From Cyanobacterium stanieri PCC 7202 (lineage in GTDB: Bacteria > Cyanobacteriota > Cyanobacteriia > Cyanobacteriales > Cyanobacteriaceae): a stretch of 64,000 bases of DNA. The notes below the pieces were generated by a model, which was not told the origin of the DNA, made no database searches, and saw nothing but the letters and a program-made list of their open reading frames with translations. The position numbers and the translations under genes are program-made. This document shows, piece after piece, positions 54,838 to 62,961 of this stretch (its first letter is position 1; every line of letters starts with the position of its first letter). The stretch covers positions 1,781,547 to 1,845,546 of the forward strand of contig CP003940.1 of NCBI GenBank assembly GCA_000317655.1, read 5' to 3'.

Positions 54838-56532
54838 ATGAGAAAGTATAAGTTATATTTCCTTTTTGTTGGTATTTTTTTCCTGTCAGCAGGGGTTATC
54901 ATCAGTTTTTTGTCAGAGACTAACTCTCTAGTGGGCTTTATTTTTTCCCTAGTGGGTATTTTGGTTTTAGGGGCGCTGTTAGTTTCTTACCTTTATCGAA
55001 ATCAGGGTTTTTGGGCGATGCGCTCTACCGAAGCGAGTACAAATGCTTTGGTGTCTACGGGATCGGTTGTTTTAATTTTAGCGGTAGTTAACTATCTGGG
55101 GATTAATTATTCTTGGACGGTGGATTTGACGGAAAATCAACTTTTTACTCTCTCGCCTCAGTCTCAGGAGTTGGTGAGAAATTTGGATGAGCCTTTGAAG
55201 GTATATGTTTTCGATAGTCCTCCTAATCCTAACGATCGCACTTTATTGGAAGATTATCGTCGTAATAATAGTTTATTTGAATATGAGTTTGTTGATCCAC
55301 AGGTCAGATTTAGTTTAGCCCAAGAATTTGGGGTACAAAGACAAGGGGATGTATATATCGAAAAAAGCGGTCAAAGGCAGTTGGTGCAGACAGTCTCTCC
55401 TAATAATCGCTTAACGGAAATTGCCCTCACAAATGCGATCGCCACTATCCAACGCACAGAGCAACCCATGGTATATATATTACAGGGTCATGGGGAACCC
55501 ATATTAGAAGAAGGAGAAAACAGCTTTTCTCAGGCAGTAACTAGCCTTACGGATAGAGGTTATGTAGTCCAACCCCTCAACCTTACCAACACGCCCCTAG
55601 TGCCTCCTAACGCCGATGTATTGATAGTGAGTAGTGGCACAAGGGAATTATTAGAAGGAGAAATAAACGCCATTCAAAGATTTGTGGACAATGGCGGTAG
55701 TTTATTGGTAATGTATAACGCCCAAAGTCCTTCGAGCTTAGATCGTTTATTTGCCCAGTGGGGAGTAGTTCTCCATGATGGTTTAATAGTAGATGGCTCA
55801 GGTACTGGAGATGTATTTGGTTTGGGGCCTTCGGTTACCTTTGTGGTCGATTATGGAAACCATCCCATCACCCGCAACTTTGATAATAGTATTAGTATAT
55901 TCCCCTTTGCTAGGGCGATTTTGACCGTGGAGGAAGAAAATATAATTCCAACCCCTCTATTTCTGACTAGCCCCCAAACATGGGCAGAAACAGATTTAAG
56001 TCAAGATACCATCGAATTTAACCCCGAGGAAGATTTACCTGGCCCTTTAAACGTTGGGGTTGCCCTAGTGAGAGAAAATCCTGACGCTCAACCATCCCAA
56101 ACCGATGGCGAAAATCCTGTGGACACCGAAGAAATTTCCCCCGCAGAAGAAGAAAGCGATACTCCCCCCGATTTACCAGAGGGGCAACTACCCCAACCAC
56201 CCACCATTAACGAACCAAATCCTCAACCCATTGAAGAAACCACTTCCATAGAATTACCCCCCGAAACGAGGATGGTAGTAATAGGTAACTCCACCTTTGC
56301 CACCAACGGCTGGTTTTCTCAACAGGTAAATAGCGATATTTGGTTTAATTCCATTGCGTGGTTATCTGGTGCCGATGAATCGGACTTATCTATCAGTCCA
56401 AAACAACCCACTAATCGGCGTTTGAATGTACAAAATTTCCATGTAACCCTCATCAGCTGGTTAGCTTTATTCATCATCCCTGGATTAGGTTTAGCCACGG
56501 CAATAGTTATGTGGTGGAAAAGAAGTCGTTAA
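54838..56532 (+). CDS. GldG-like ABC-transporter-associated protein
   Basis: A 564-residue protein. Residues about 7-90 hold three hydrophobic helices, then a GldG/IFT52-like extracytoplasmic domain (NLDEPLKVYVFDSPPNPNDRTLLEDYRR, VYILQGHGEPILEEGENSF, DVLIVSSGTRELLEGEINAIQRFVDNGGSLLVMYN). A Pro/Glu-rich loop (about 415-475) and a final helix with WWKRSR follow. GldG is the substrate-binding subunit of a gliding-type ABC-2 system; its ATPase and permease partners (gldA, gldF type) are not in this window. The 3' end overlaps the convergent gene by 4 bases. Confidence 0.85.
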   Translation: MRKYKLYFLFVGIFFLSAGVIISFLSETNSLVGFIFSLVGILVLGALLVSYLYRNQGFWAMRSTEASTNALVSTGSVVLILAVVNYLGINYSWTVDLTENQLFTLSPQSQELVRNLDEPLKVYVFDSPPNPNDRTLLEDYRRNNSLFEYEFVDPQVRFSLAQEFGVQRQGDVYIEKSGQRQLVQTVSPNNRLTEIALTNAIATIQRTEQPMVYILQGHGEPILEEGENSFSQAVTSLTDRGYVVQPLNLTNTPLVPPNADVLIVSSGTRELLEGEINAIQRFVDNGGSLLVMYNAQSPSSLDRLFAQWGVVLHDGLIVDGSGTGDVFGLGPSVTFVVDYGNHPITRNFDNSISIFPFARAILTVEEENIIPTPLFLTSPQTWAETDLSQDTIEFNPEEDLPGPLNVGVALVRENPDAQPSQTDGENPVDTEEISPAEEESDTPPDLPEGQLPQPPTINEPNPQPIEETTSIELPPETRMVVIGNSTFATNGWFSQQVNSDIWFNSIAWLSGADESDLSISPKQPTNRRLNVQNFHVTLISWLALFIIPGLGLATAIVMWWKRSR

Positions 56533-57011
56533 GCAATGGTGCTGTTAGTCGGTTTATTTTTGTCTAACAGCATTTTCAAATTTTCTTGAATGGCTTTTTG
56601 TAACTTATGGCAAAAAATTTCTTTACTTTGACGATAGTCTTGGGGAGTATCGAGGAAAATAATGCTATCAACTTCCTTGAGGGTAAACATTTGAAAGAGA
56701 ATTTCGCTGATACTAATTTCTTGGGCAATAATTTCTAATTTATCTATCTCACTATCAGCAAATTTTACTGCATCTTCTACGGTGGGAAAGGCATAAACTA
56801 CTTTTTTTTCAATTTCTGGCTCGTCTTCTTTTCCCAATACGGTAAGCACCAGATTATTTTCGAGGGTTTGTCGGAGGTAATATTTTTGATGGTTTAATTG
56901 TTGGGCATATACTTTTAATACTGGCACTACGCCATATTGCATAATGGGGGCAGGTACACCATAATTTGGGGCTTGATTGATTAAATTTTCAAATTGTTGG
57001 TCTAAATTCAT
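56529..57011 (-). CDS. unknown cyanobacterial-type protein, about 160 aa
   Basis: I choose ATG at 57011 (MNLDQQFENLINQAPNYGVPAPIMQY), since the 17 residues before it (from 57062) do not look conserved. The protein is soluble and mixed alpha/beta: YAQQLNHQKYYLRQTLENNLVLTVLGK, FPTVEDAVKFADSEIDKLEI, and a long C-terminal helix. I recall similar short conserved hypothetical proteins in cyanobacteria but know no function. It lies 65 bases after the pentapeptide gene on the same strand, and overlaps the GldG gene's end by 4 bases. Confidence 0.7.
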   Translation of the reverse strand: MNLDQQFENLINQAPNYGVPAPIMQYGVVPVLKVYAQQLNHQKYYLRQTLENNLVLTVLGKEDEPEIEKKVVYAFPTVEDAVKFADSEIDKLEIIAQEISISEILFQMFTLKEVDSIIFLDTPQDYRQSKEIFCHKLQKAIQENLKMLLDKNKPTNSTIA

Positions 57012-57076
57012 GATTTCGATTAGTTTTTCTTTCCCATGTTCATTATACTGACATCTTTTCAAGTGTTAGGAATCAT

Positions 57077-57904
57077 TTATTGTTCGGTATTTAAAATAAC
57101 TCCGTCAAGAATGGCATCTTCAAAATTGGTATTGTTGGTTTGAGCATCGGTTAAGTTGGCGTGGGTGAGGTTTGCCCTCATAAAATTAGACCAAGATAAT
57201 TTCGCTCCAGAAAAATTGGCTTTGGTAAAATCAGCACTACGAAGGCTTACCCATGTCACCATGGCATCGGTGAGGTTGGCGCTATGAAAAATAGCACTGG
57301 CAAAGTTTCCCGCGCTTAGGTTAGCATGGCTGAAGTTGGTATGAGTGGCGTTGATACCCACCGCATTAACGCTATTGAGTTGGGCGAAAGAAAGGTTAGC
57401 CCCTTCGAGGTTGGTGTTGAGTAAAAGGGCGTTGGTGAGGTTACAACCCTGTAGATTAGCGCCTTGCAGATTGGCACCACTCAAATTTGCTCGACTGAGA
57501 AGGCAGTTGGTCATTTGAGCTTTACTGAGGTTAGCATCTTTGAGAATAGAATCATGGAGGAGGGCATAGACTAATTTTGATTCGCTCAGGTTACATTCGG
57601 TGAGGTTTGCGGCCCTCAAACTAGCATCGGTAAGGTTGGATTGGGATAAGTCGCTATGGAGTAGGGTTGCCCTGATTAGATTCACCCCTGTTAAGTCTCC
57701 TTTGAGGATACTATTGTTAACATTGGAACCTTTGAGGTTGGTTTCAACGAAGGAACAATTTATAAACTCAACTCCGCTTAAGTCTGATTCTTTGAGATTG
57801 GCACGACTGAGGTTGATATTACTCAAGATTTGACCGTGGAGATCAACTTTTTCAAAGTTTGTTTCTCCTTTTTGGTATCTTTCCATTAATTCTTGGATTT
57901 CCAT
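57077..57904 (-). CDS. pentapeptide-repeat protein
   Basis: A 275-residue protein. The start (MEIQELMERYQKGETNFEKVDL) is the usual lead-in, followed by continuous A(N/D)LxX pentapeptides to about residue 265. The array has no long breaks, unlike the one at 5207-5932. No signal peptide, so cytoplasmic. It starts 15 bases downstream of the LpxB-like gene stop on the same strand, so they may be co-transcribed. Function unknown. Confidence 0.85.
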   Translation of the reverse strand: MEIQELMERYQKGETNFEKVDLHGQILSNINLSRANLKESDLSGVEFINCSFVETNLKGSNVNNSILKGDLTGVNLIRATLLHSDLSQSNLTDASLRAANLTECNLSESKLVYALLHDSILKDANLSKAQMTNCLLSRANLSGANLQGANLQGCNLTNALLLNTNLEGANLSFAQLNSVNAVGINATHTNFSHANLSAGNFASAIFHSANLTDAMVTWVSLRSADFTKANFSGAKLSWSNFMRANLTHANLTDAQTNNTNFEDAILDGVILNTEQ

Positions 57905-57918
57905 AGTTATTTTGATAT

Positions 57919-59157
57919 TTACTTCATTAACTGGTTGATTAGATGATGAGCTATTTTGTGAGATGCTCCTTCATTTCCCATTCTTTTGGTACCATTTTTA
58001 ACTATCATTTGCCAATAGTCGGGATTTGTTAGGGTTTGCTCAATCTTATTTACTATTTCTTCTGGTTTTTGCAGTAGTTGGATGGAATTCCCGAGAAGGT
58101 AGCTCTGGTTTTTGGCAAATTGATGATTGAATTGTGGTCCTTTCCCAATGATTGCCATGGCACTTTTTCCTAGTCCTACAAATTGCTCGGTGGCTGTTCC
58201 TGCCATGGCGATCGCCATATCACCATAATGAAGACAATCGGCATAGGCACCCTGACTAATACTTAATTTACCTTGTTTTGCTGTAAAGTTGACAATTTTT
58301 TTGTCTCTTATGGGTAGGGCTGGTTTTAGGTTTGGGCATTCTTGCCATGGGGAGGGCAGGGCTTGGATAAATGGCTCTAGGGGGAGGGAAGGGGCGATCG
58401 CACCGATAAACAAAAATTGATAATTGCTAGATGCTAATAAACAATCTACGGCTTGGAGGATAAGTTGCCAATTTTCGAGGGCTTCGGGCATTCTCGAACC
58501 GGGTAAAAGTACCAATTTTAAATGATTTTCATAGGGATCAAATTGGAGGTTAAAATCATGGTCAGCGATGCCATCCATCATGGGATTACCCACATCAAAG
58601 GCTTTGATGTTAAATTTTTGAAGACTATGGGCGGTGATGGAATCCCGAGGAAAAACCCCCCGACAACGGGCATGACTCATTAACCATCTTTCCCAAGGGT
58701 AGTATACACTACCAAAAAAACGATCTAAACCATTGGTATGGGGTAACCAACCCCTTTCGTTTTTCCAGAGATATTCTGATTTGGCAGTGCCCACAAATCC
58801 ATATTCCGCTCCACTCAACCAAGCAAACATGAGAGGTAAAATATCCCCCACTGCCAAAATTTTGCCACCGCCTTTTGCCCACTTTTTGACGGCTTGATAT
58901 TGAGCAATGGTCAACTGAATTAAACCTTGTTTCACATCTCCCAATAGTTGTTTTTTATCCATATAAACAAATCCCCCAGAAGGCATTTGTTTTACGGGGG
59001 CTATAATGGGTATATTGGCTTTATGATAAGCATAGCCCTCCCCCACCAAAGGCAAAGAGGCGATCGTCATTGTCGGGTCCACTAGCTGTAATTCCTTGAT
59101 GATTTTAACGGCGATGGTATCCTCTCCATGACCATTACTTAATACTAATAATTTCAT
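57919..59157 (-). CDS. lipid-A-disaccharide synthase-related protein
   Basis: A 412-residue GT-B-like protein matching the TIGR03492 family (LpxB-related, found in cyanobacteria and plants). Visible are LLVLSNGHGEDTIAVKII, PLVGEGYAYHKANIPII, GDILPLMFAWLSGA, and AIAMAGTATEQFVGLGKSAMAIIGKGPQFNHQFA. Its substrate is unknown; cyanobacterial lipid A is atypical, so it may act on other glycolipids. The first residue MKLLVLSNG is at 59157. Confidence 0.87.
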   Translation of the reverse strand: MKLLVLSNGHGEDTIAVKIIKELQLVDPTMTIASLPLVGEGYAYHKANIPIIAPVKQMPSGGFVYMDKKQLLGDVKQGLIQLTIAQYQAVKKWAKGGGKILAVGDILPLMFAWLSGAEYGFVGTAKSEYLWKNERGWLPHTNGLDRFFGSVYYPWERWLMSHARCRGVFPRDSITAHSLQKFNIKAFDVGNPMMDGIADHDFNLQFDPYENHLKLVLLPGSRMPEALENWQLILQAVDCLLASSNYQFLFIGAIAPSLPLEPFIQALPSPWQECPNLKPALPIRDKKIVNFTAKQGKLSISQGAYADCLHYGDMAIAMAGTATEQFVGLGKSAMAIIGKGPQFNHQFAKNQSYLLGNSIQLLQKPEEIVNKIEQTLTNPDYWQMIVKNGTKRMGNEGASHKIAHHLINQLMK

Positions 59158-59276
59158 CCCCTATCACACACATACTATTGCAAGGTTTAATCTTACGCAT
59201 TTTTGAAGAAAATTGACAATCAACCATTAATTTTTTTCGGTAGGCTAAACTAAATTAGCTCATGGTATAGTCTCTT

Positions 59277-59981
59277 ATGGAAATATTAATTGTCGAAGAC
59301 GAAAAAGAAATCGCCCAACTGATCAACTCTTGTCTGACAAGGGAAGGATTTAACTGTCACCTTGTCCATGATGGTTTATCTGCCCTCCAAAAAGCCAAAG
59401 AAATACAACCTGACTTAATTGTTTTAGATTTGATGTTACCCCAACTAGATGGCTTGGAAGTGTGTAATCGTTTACGAAATCAACCCCTAGAAAAAGATCC
59501 TTATATTCTCATGTTAACTGCCAAAGGAGAAGAAATTGATCGCATTGTAGGACTTTCTACGGGGGCTGATGACTATTTAGTAAAACCCTTTAGCACCAGA
59601 GAATTAGTCGCCAGAATTAGGGCTTTATTACGCCGTAGTTTGCGCCATGGGGGAATGCAGGAGGCACAAATTTATCAAACCAATCATTTTTGCGTCAATT
59701 TTGACGAACATAGTGCCACAAGACAATTAGACGGAGAAAAGATAGAAGAGTTAGATTTGACCGCCTTAGAATTTAATTTATTATCTACTTTCGTTAGCTA
59801 TCCCCATAAAGTGTGGAGTCGTACCCAATTAATCGATAAACTATGGGGTGCAGATTTTTTTGGTGATGAAAGGGTGGTAGATACCCATATTCGTCGTCTG
59901 AGGAAAAAAATAGAAAATAATCCTGCTCAACCAGTCTTTTTGAAAACCGTTGTGGGGGTAGGTTATAAATTTGAAGACTAA
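59277..59981 (+). CDS. OmpR-family response regulator
   Basis: A 234-residue regulator. The receiver has EDE near 7-9, D52 in LIVLDLMLPQLDG, T near 82 and K near 105 in VKPFSTREL. The C-terminal winged helix (about 130-232) has the recognition region VWSRTQLIDKLWGADFFGDERVVDTHIRRLRKKI. A short acidic linker joins them. Target genes are unknown; the adjacent convergent gene is petE. No kinase lies next to it. Confidence 0.88.
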   Translation: MEILIVEDEKEIAQLINSCLTREGFNCHLVHDGLSALQKAKEIQPDLIVLDLMLPQLDGLEVCNRLRNQPLEKDPYILMLTAKGEEIDRIVGLSTGADDYLVKPFSTRELVARIRALLRRSLRHGGMQEAQIYQTNHFCVNFDEHSATRQLDGEKIEELDLTALEFNLLSTFVSYPHKVWSRTQLIDKLWGADFFGDERVVDTHIRRLRKKIENNPAQPVFLKTVVGVGYKFED

Positions 59982-59983
59982 AA

Positions 59984-60004
59984 AACCCTCAGTAGATGAG
60001 GGTT
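59984..60004. terminator. bidirectional terminator between the regulator and petE
   Basis: AACCCTC (59984-59990) pairs with GAGGGTT (59998-60004), with A-rich sequence before and a T-rich stretch after, so it can serve both converging genes. Confidence 0.75.
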
Positions 60005-60030
60005 AATTCTTTTGTAGATGGGGGATGTAA

Positions 60031-60390
60031 TTATTGAACAACAACTTTTCCGTTCATTCCCGCACCACGATGAGGCTCACAGTAGTAGTTGTATTCACCG
60101 GGTTCAGAGAAAGTTACTTCAAAAGATTCACCGGGAGAGAATGCTAAACCTTTGTGGCTTAATTCGGGAGATCCATCAAATACGACGTTATGGGGAGCTA
60201 ATTTATTGTTTACCCATTTTACGGTATCACCAGCTTTGATGGTTACTTCGGCGGGTTGGAAAGCCAACATACCGCTATCTGCACCCATTTTTACTTCTAC
60301 GGTTTCAGCATTAGCGGGGGCAGTTGCGGAGATTACTACCATCATTGCTAATACTAAGGAAGATAAAAATAATCCTATTTTCTTAAACAT
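60031..60390 (-). CDS. petE: plastocyanin precursor
   Basis: A 119-residue copper protein. Signal peptide ends ...[14 protein letters not shown] (about residue 28), directing it to the thylakoid lumen. Copper ligands are visible: His in APHNVVFD, Cys and His in [11 protein letters not shown], and Met in that same motif. It carries electrons from cytochrome b6f to photosystem I. It is monocistronic with a shared terminator. Confidence 0.97.
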   Translation of the reverse strand: MFKKIGLFLSSLVLAMMVVISATAPANAETVEVKMGADSGMLAFQPAEVTIKAGDTVKWVNNKLAPHNVVFDGSPELSHKGLAFSPGESFEVTFSEPGEYNYYCEPHRGAGMNGKVVVQ

Positions 60391-60428
60391 TGTTGTTTTA
60401 TTTTTTAAATGGTTCTTTATACCTACAG

Positions 60429-60458
60429 ATCATAATATGAACTTTGACCTGTTGTCAA
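60429..60458 (-). promoter_or_regulatory. putative petE promoter
   Basis: On the minus strand TTGACA (60453-60458) and TATGAT (60429-60434) are separated by 18 bases, about 40 bases upstream of the petE ATG. This is a good sigma-70-type match. Confidence 0.6.
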
Positions 60459-60480
60459 TTTCTAGCATTAAAATATTTTT

Positions 60481-60969
60481 TTATACTGTTTTTTCGATGT
60501 AAAATCTTTTTTTGTCGGTATCGAAGAAGATATTATAGTTTTCTAATTCTTGGGGGGTGGCTTTTAAAAAGTTATCGTATCCTGAATGTTGAACGAAGGT
60601 CGTTTTTTTGAGTATCTGCCATACCTGGTGACGGGGTAGATATTTTCTGTTTTCTTCGGGAATAATTTTTGTTGGTTTGATAGGCTCTGTGGTGGATGAT
60701 TTGATATTTTTAGTGGCTTTATTTTCTAATTTTTCTATTCTTGTTATCAAGGGGGCGATCGCCCTTTCTACTATGTCTTTAATTTGTTTTTGGTTATAAT
60801 TTGATTGCTGTATGTGAGAAGAATCATGTCGAGCTAAAAAATCAGTAATTAGGTTATTTAATAATACATTAAGACTAAGATTATCACTCTTAGAAATATT
60901 GTTAAGTTGTTCTAAATGTTGTGATTTAAGTTTAATTAATATTTCTACTTCATCGGAATAGTTATTCAT
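60481..60969 (-). CDS. unknown protein with RHH-like N-terminus
   Basis: I choose ATG at 60969 (MNNYSDEVEILIKLKSQ, 162 aa) over the upstream one at 60987. The first 45 residues (a strand VEILIKLKSQHLEQLNNISK, then helices SLNVLLNNLITDFLAR) fit a ribbon-helix-helix dimerisation unit. A coiled-coil-like and basic linker follows (about 60-95). The C-terminal part (about 110-160) holds RKYLPRHQVWQILKK and YDNFLKATPQELENYNIFFD, a compact domain I cannot name. It starts 23 bases downstream of the DnaJ gene stop, so the two probably form an operon. A DNA-binding role is only suggested. Confidence 0.6.
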   Translation of the reverse strand: MNNYSDEVEILIKLKSQHLEQLNNISKSDNLSLNVLLNNLITDFLARHDSSHIQQSNYNQKQIKDIVERAIAPLITRIEKLENKATKNIKSSTTEPIKPTKIIPEENRKYLPRHQVWQILKKTTFVQHSGYDNFLKATPQELENYNIFFDTDKKRFYIEKTV

Positions 60970-60991
60970 AAAAATAAGCTCAAACAAAAAT

Positions 60992-61684
60992 TTAATAACT
61001 GGTTTGATTAACCATATAACGAGCTTCTTCGTTTACCTCTGTTGCCAATCTAAATAGTTCTTGGGCATTGTGTAAACAATCGTAATCATAGCTCATGGTA
61101 AATCTTTCTAACTCTTCAATGGCATCACTAATATGATTTAGACCATAATAACAATTGGCGGCTACCCCTGCATATCTAGGAGGGTTGGGTTGAGATTTTA
61201 AAATTGATTTTCCTTGCTCGTAATATTGACGACAATTAGTTAAATAATCACAAAAAATTGACATTAAATCATCATCAAAAGGATCAGCAGATAATTCTTC
61301 CAATTCTTCTTCAAAGGGATCGATTATTTTTTCAAATAAAAAGTTTAGAGGGGTATAAACATTTTGTAACCAGGCAAATTGAGAGAGATCTTCGGCTTGG
61401 TGCGATCGCCTTTCGGCGTGGTAATATTGGGAAGCTGATTGACTTTTTGCCTGACGATAATTGATCGAATTATATTGTTGATTAATTAAAGTGCGATCGT
61501 AATTTTGGCGATTTTTTTGATCCCCCAATACCTCATAGGCAGCATTAATTTTGATAATTTCTTCATGATTTGCCGTTGCCTCTTGACTATCGGGGTGATA
61601 CTTTTTCACCAAACGGCGATAAGCCTCTTTGATTTCTTGGGCAGAAGCAGAAGATTTTATCTGTAAAACTTGGTAATAATCCAT
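60992..61684 (-). CDS. J-domain (DnaJ-like) protein
   Basis: A 230-residue protein. The J-domain (4-68) has HPD in RRLVKKYHPDSQEA, with the usual helices. The rest (about 95-230) is a helical domain with no zinc fingers (so type III): YTPLNFLFEKIIDPFEEELEEL, YLTNCRQYYEQGKSIL, ANCYYGLNHISDAIEELERF. J-proteins stimulate DnaK; the C-terminal domain likely picks the client. It precedes the RHH-like gene in the same direction. Confidence 0.88.
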   Translation of the reverse strand: MDYYQVLQIKSSASAQEIKEAYRRLVKKYHPDSQEATANHEEIIKINAAYEVLGDQKNRQNYDRTLINQQYNSINYRQAKSQSASQYYHAERRSHQAEDLSQFAWLQNVYTPLNFLFEKIIDPFEEELEELSADPFDDDLMSIFCDYLTNCRQYYEQGKSILKSQPNPPRYAGVAANCYYGLNHISDAIEELERFTMSYDYDCLHNAQELFRLATEVNEEARYMVNQTSY

Positions 61685-61734
61685 ACGGAAAAATTTGAGT
61701 AAGGTTTTGGGGTAATCAATTATTTAGAGTTTGA

Positions 61735-62670
61735 TCAGAAATCTTGAAATAAAGGAGTGCTAAGATAACGCTCACCGAAACTCGGTTGAATCATGACTAT
61801 AATCTTATCCTTATTCTCTGGTCTTTGACCCAATTTTATCGCTGCTGCAAGGGCTGCACCAGTGGAAATTCCTGATAAAATGCCTTCTTCCCTCGCTAAT
61901 TTTCTACCGTAGCTAATGGCTTCATCATCGGTGACAGTAATCACTTCATCAATTAAATCAACCCTCAACACTTCAGGGATAAAACCTGCTCCAATTCCTT
62001 GTATTTTGTGAGATCCGGGTTTATTGCCTGATATTACCGCACTATTGGCTGGTTCAACGGCGATCGCCCTAAATTCTGGTTTTTTACTCTTAATTACTTC
62101 ACTTATTCCCGTAATAGTGCCACCAGTGCCAACCCCTGCGACAACAAAATCAACCTGTCCATCGGTATCCTCCCAAATCTCTAGGGCAGTAGAAAGACGA
62201 TGAATTTCAGGATTAGCAGGGTTATTAAACTGCTGTAACATATAAGCATGGGGCATAGTTTCGACGATTTCCTGTGCCCTAGAAATACAGCCACGCATTC
62301 CCTCACTTCCGGGGGTTAACTCCAACTTTGCCCCAAAAGCCCTTAACATTGCCCTTCTTTCCTCGCTCATGGTTTCAGGCATGGTTAAAATTAATTGATA
62401 ACCCTTTGCTGCTGCTGCCATGGCAAGGGCAATGCCTGTATTACCAGAAGTAGGTTCAACTAAAATAGTTTTGTTGGGGGTGATTACTCCTGCTTTTTCC
62501 GCCGCATTAATCATGTTCACCCCAATTCTATCTTTTACCGAAGAAGATGGATTCATTCCTTCCAATTTTACCAATATTTCCGCTCCACAACCTTCTGATT
62601 GGGGAATGCGATTTAATCTAACTAGGGGGGTTTTACCGATTAATTCGGTGACATTTTGGGCGACTTTCAT
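61735..62670 (-). CDS. cysK: cysteine synthase A
   Basis: I choose ATG at 62670 ([20 protein letters not shown], 311 aa); upstream Met codons at 62700 and 62760 extend into the hairpin at 62737-62758 and look spurious. The PLP lysine is in [17 protein letters not shown], with [23 protein letters not shown] and SIGAGF-type blocks ([11 protein letters not shown]). It makes cysteine from O-acetylserine and sulfide. Its start lies 118 bases from the tnpB-linked small gene. Confidence 0.94.
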   Translation of the reverse strand: MKVAQNVTELIGKTPLVRLNRIPQSEGCGAEILVKLEGMNPSSSVKDRIGVNMINAAEKAGVITPNKTILVEPTSGNTGIALAMAAAAKGYQLILTMPETMSEERRAMLRAFGAKLELTPGSEGMRGCISRAQEIVETMPHAYMLQQFNNPANPEIHRLSTALEIWEDTDGQVDFVVAGVGTGGTITGISEVIKSKKPEFRAIAVEPANSAVISGNKPGSHKIQGIGAGFIPEVLRVDLIDEVITVTDDEAISYGRKLAREEGILSGISTGAALAAAIKLGQRPENKDKIIVMIQPSFGERYLSTPLFQDF

Positions 62671-62736
62671 TTTATTTGATGTTTTCCATTTAATTTTCAT
62701 ATTATTGATCATACCAAGAACAAAGAGTGAGAAATA

Positions 62737-62758
62737 GCCACCTGTTTTAACGGGTGGC
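62737..62758. mobile_element. candidate hairpin end of IS200/IS605-type element
   Basis: GCCACCTGTT (62737-62746) pairs with AACGGGTGGC (62749-62758), one wobble, with a two-base loop. A short stem with a near-terminal location, just before an RHH gene and tnpB, is what the left end of an IS605-family element looks like. Alternatively it is the upstream region of cysK. Confidence 0.5.
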
Positions 62759-62787
62759 AAAACGAACGTGGCAGAATAAATTTATGC

Positions 62788-62931
62788 TTATACCTTGTCC
62801 AAGCTAATACGATCAATATATGACTCAATTATTTGGGTCATAGTCATATCTTTTAATTGAGCATATTTTTTCAGTTTAAGAAATCTTTTCTCCGATAACT
62901 TTACTCCCAAATATTTAGTTTTAACTGCCAT
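62788..62931 (-). CDS. ribbon-helix-helix (CopG-like) protein, 47 aa, of an IS605-type element
   Basis: The frame reads MAVKTKYLGVKLSEKRFLKL, then KKYAQLKDMTMTQIIESYID, then RISLDKV. The VKLSEKRFLKLKKYA helix-turn and TMTQIIESYIDRI helix are the RHH signature. Small genes of this kind are often found divergent to tnpB in cyanobacteria. It starts 30 bases from the tnpB start in the opposite direction. Confidence 0.75.
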   Translation of the reverse strand: MAVKTKYLGVKLSEKRFLKLKKYAQLKDMTMTQIIESYIDRISLDKV

Positions 62932-62961
62932 TTTATATTTAAACGATGTTATAATTTATGT

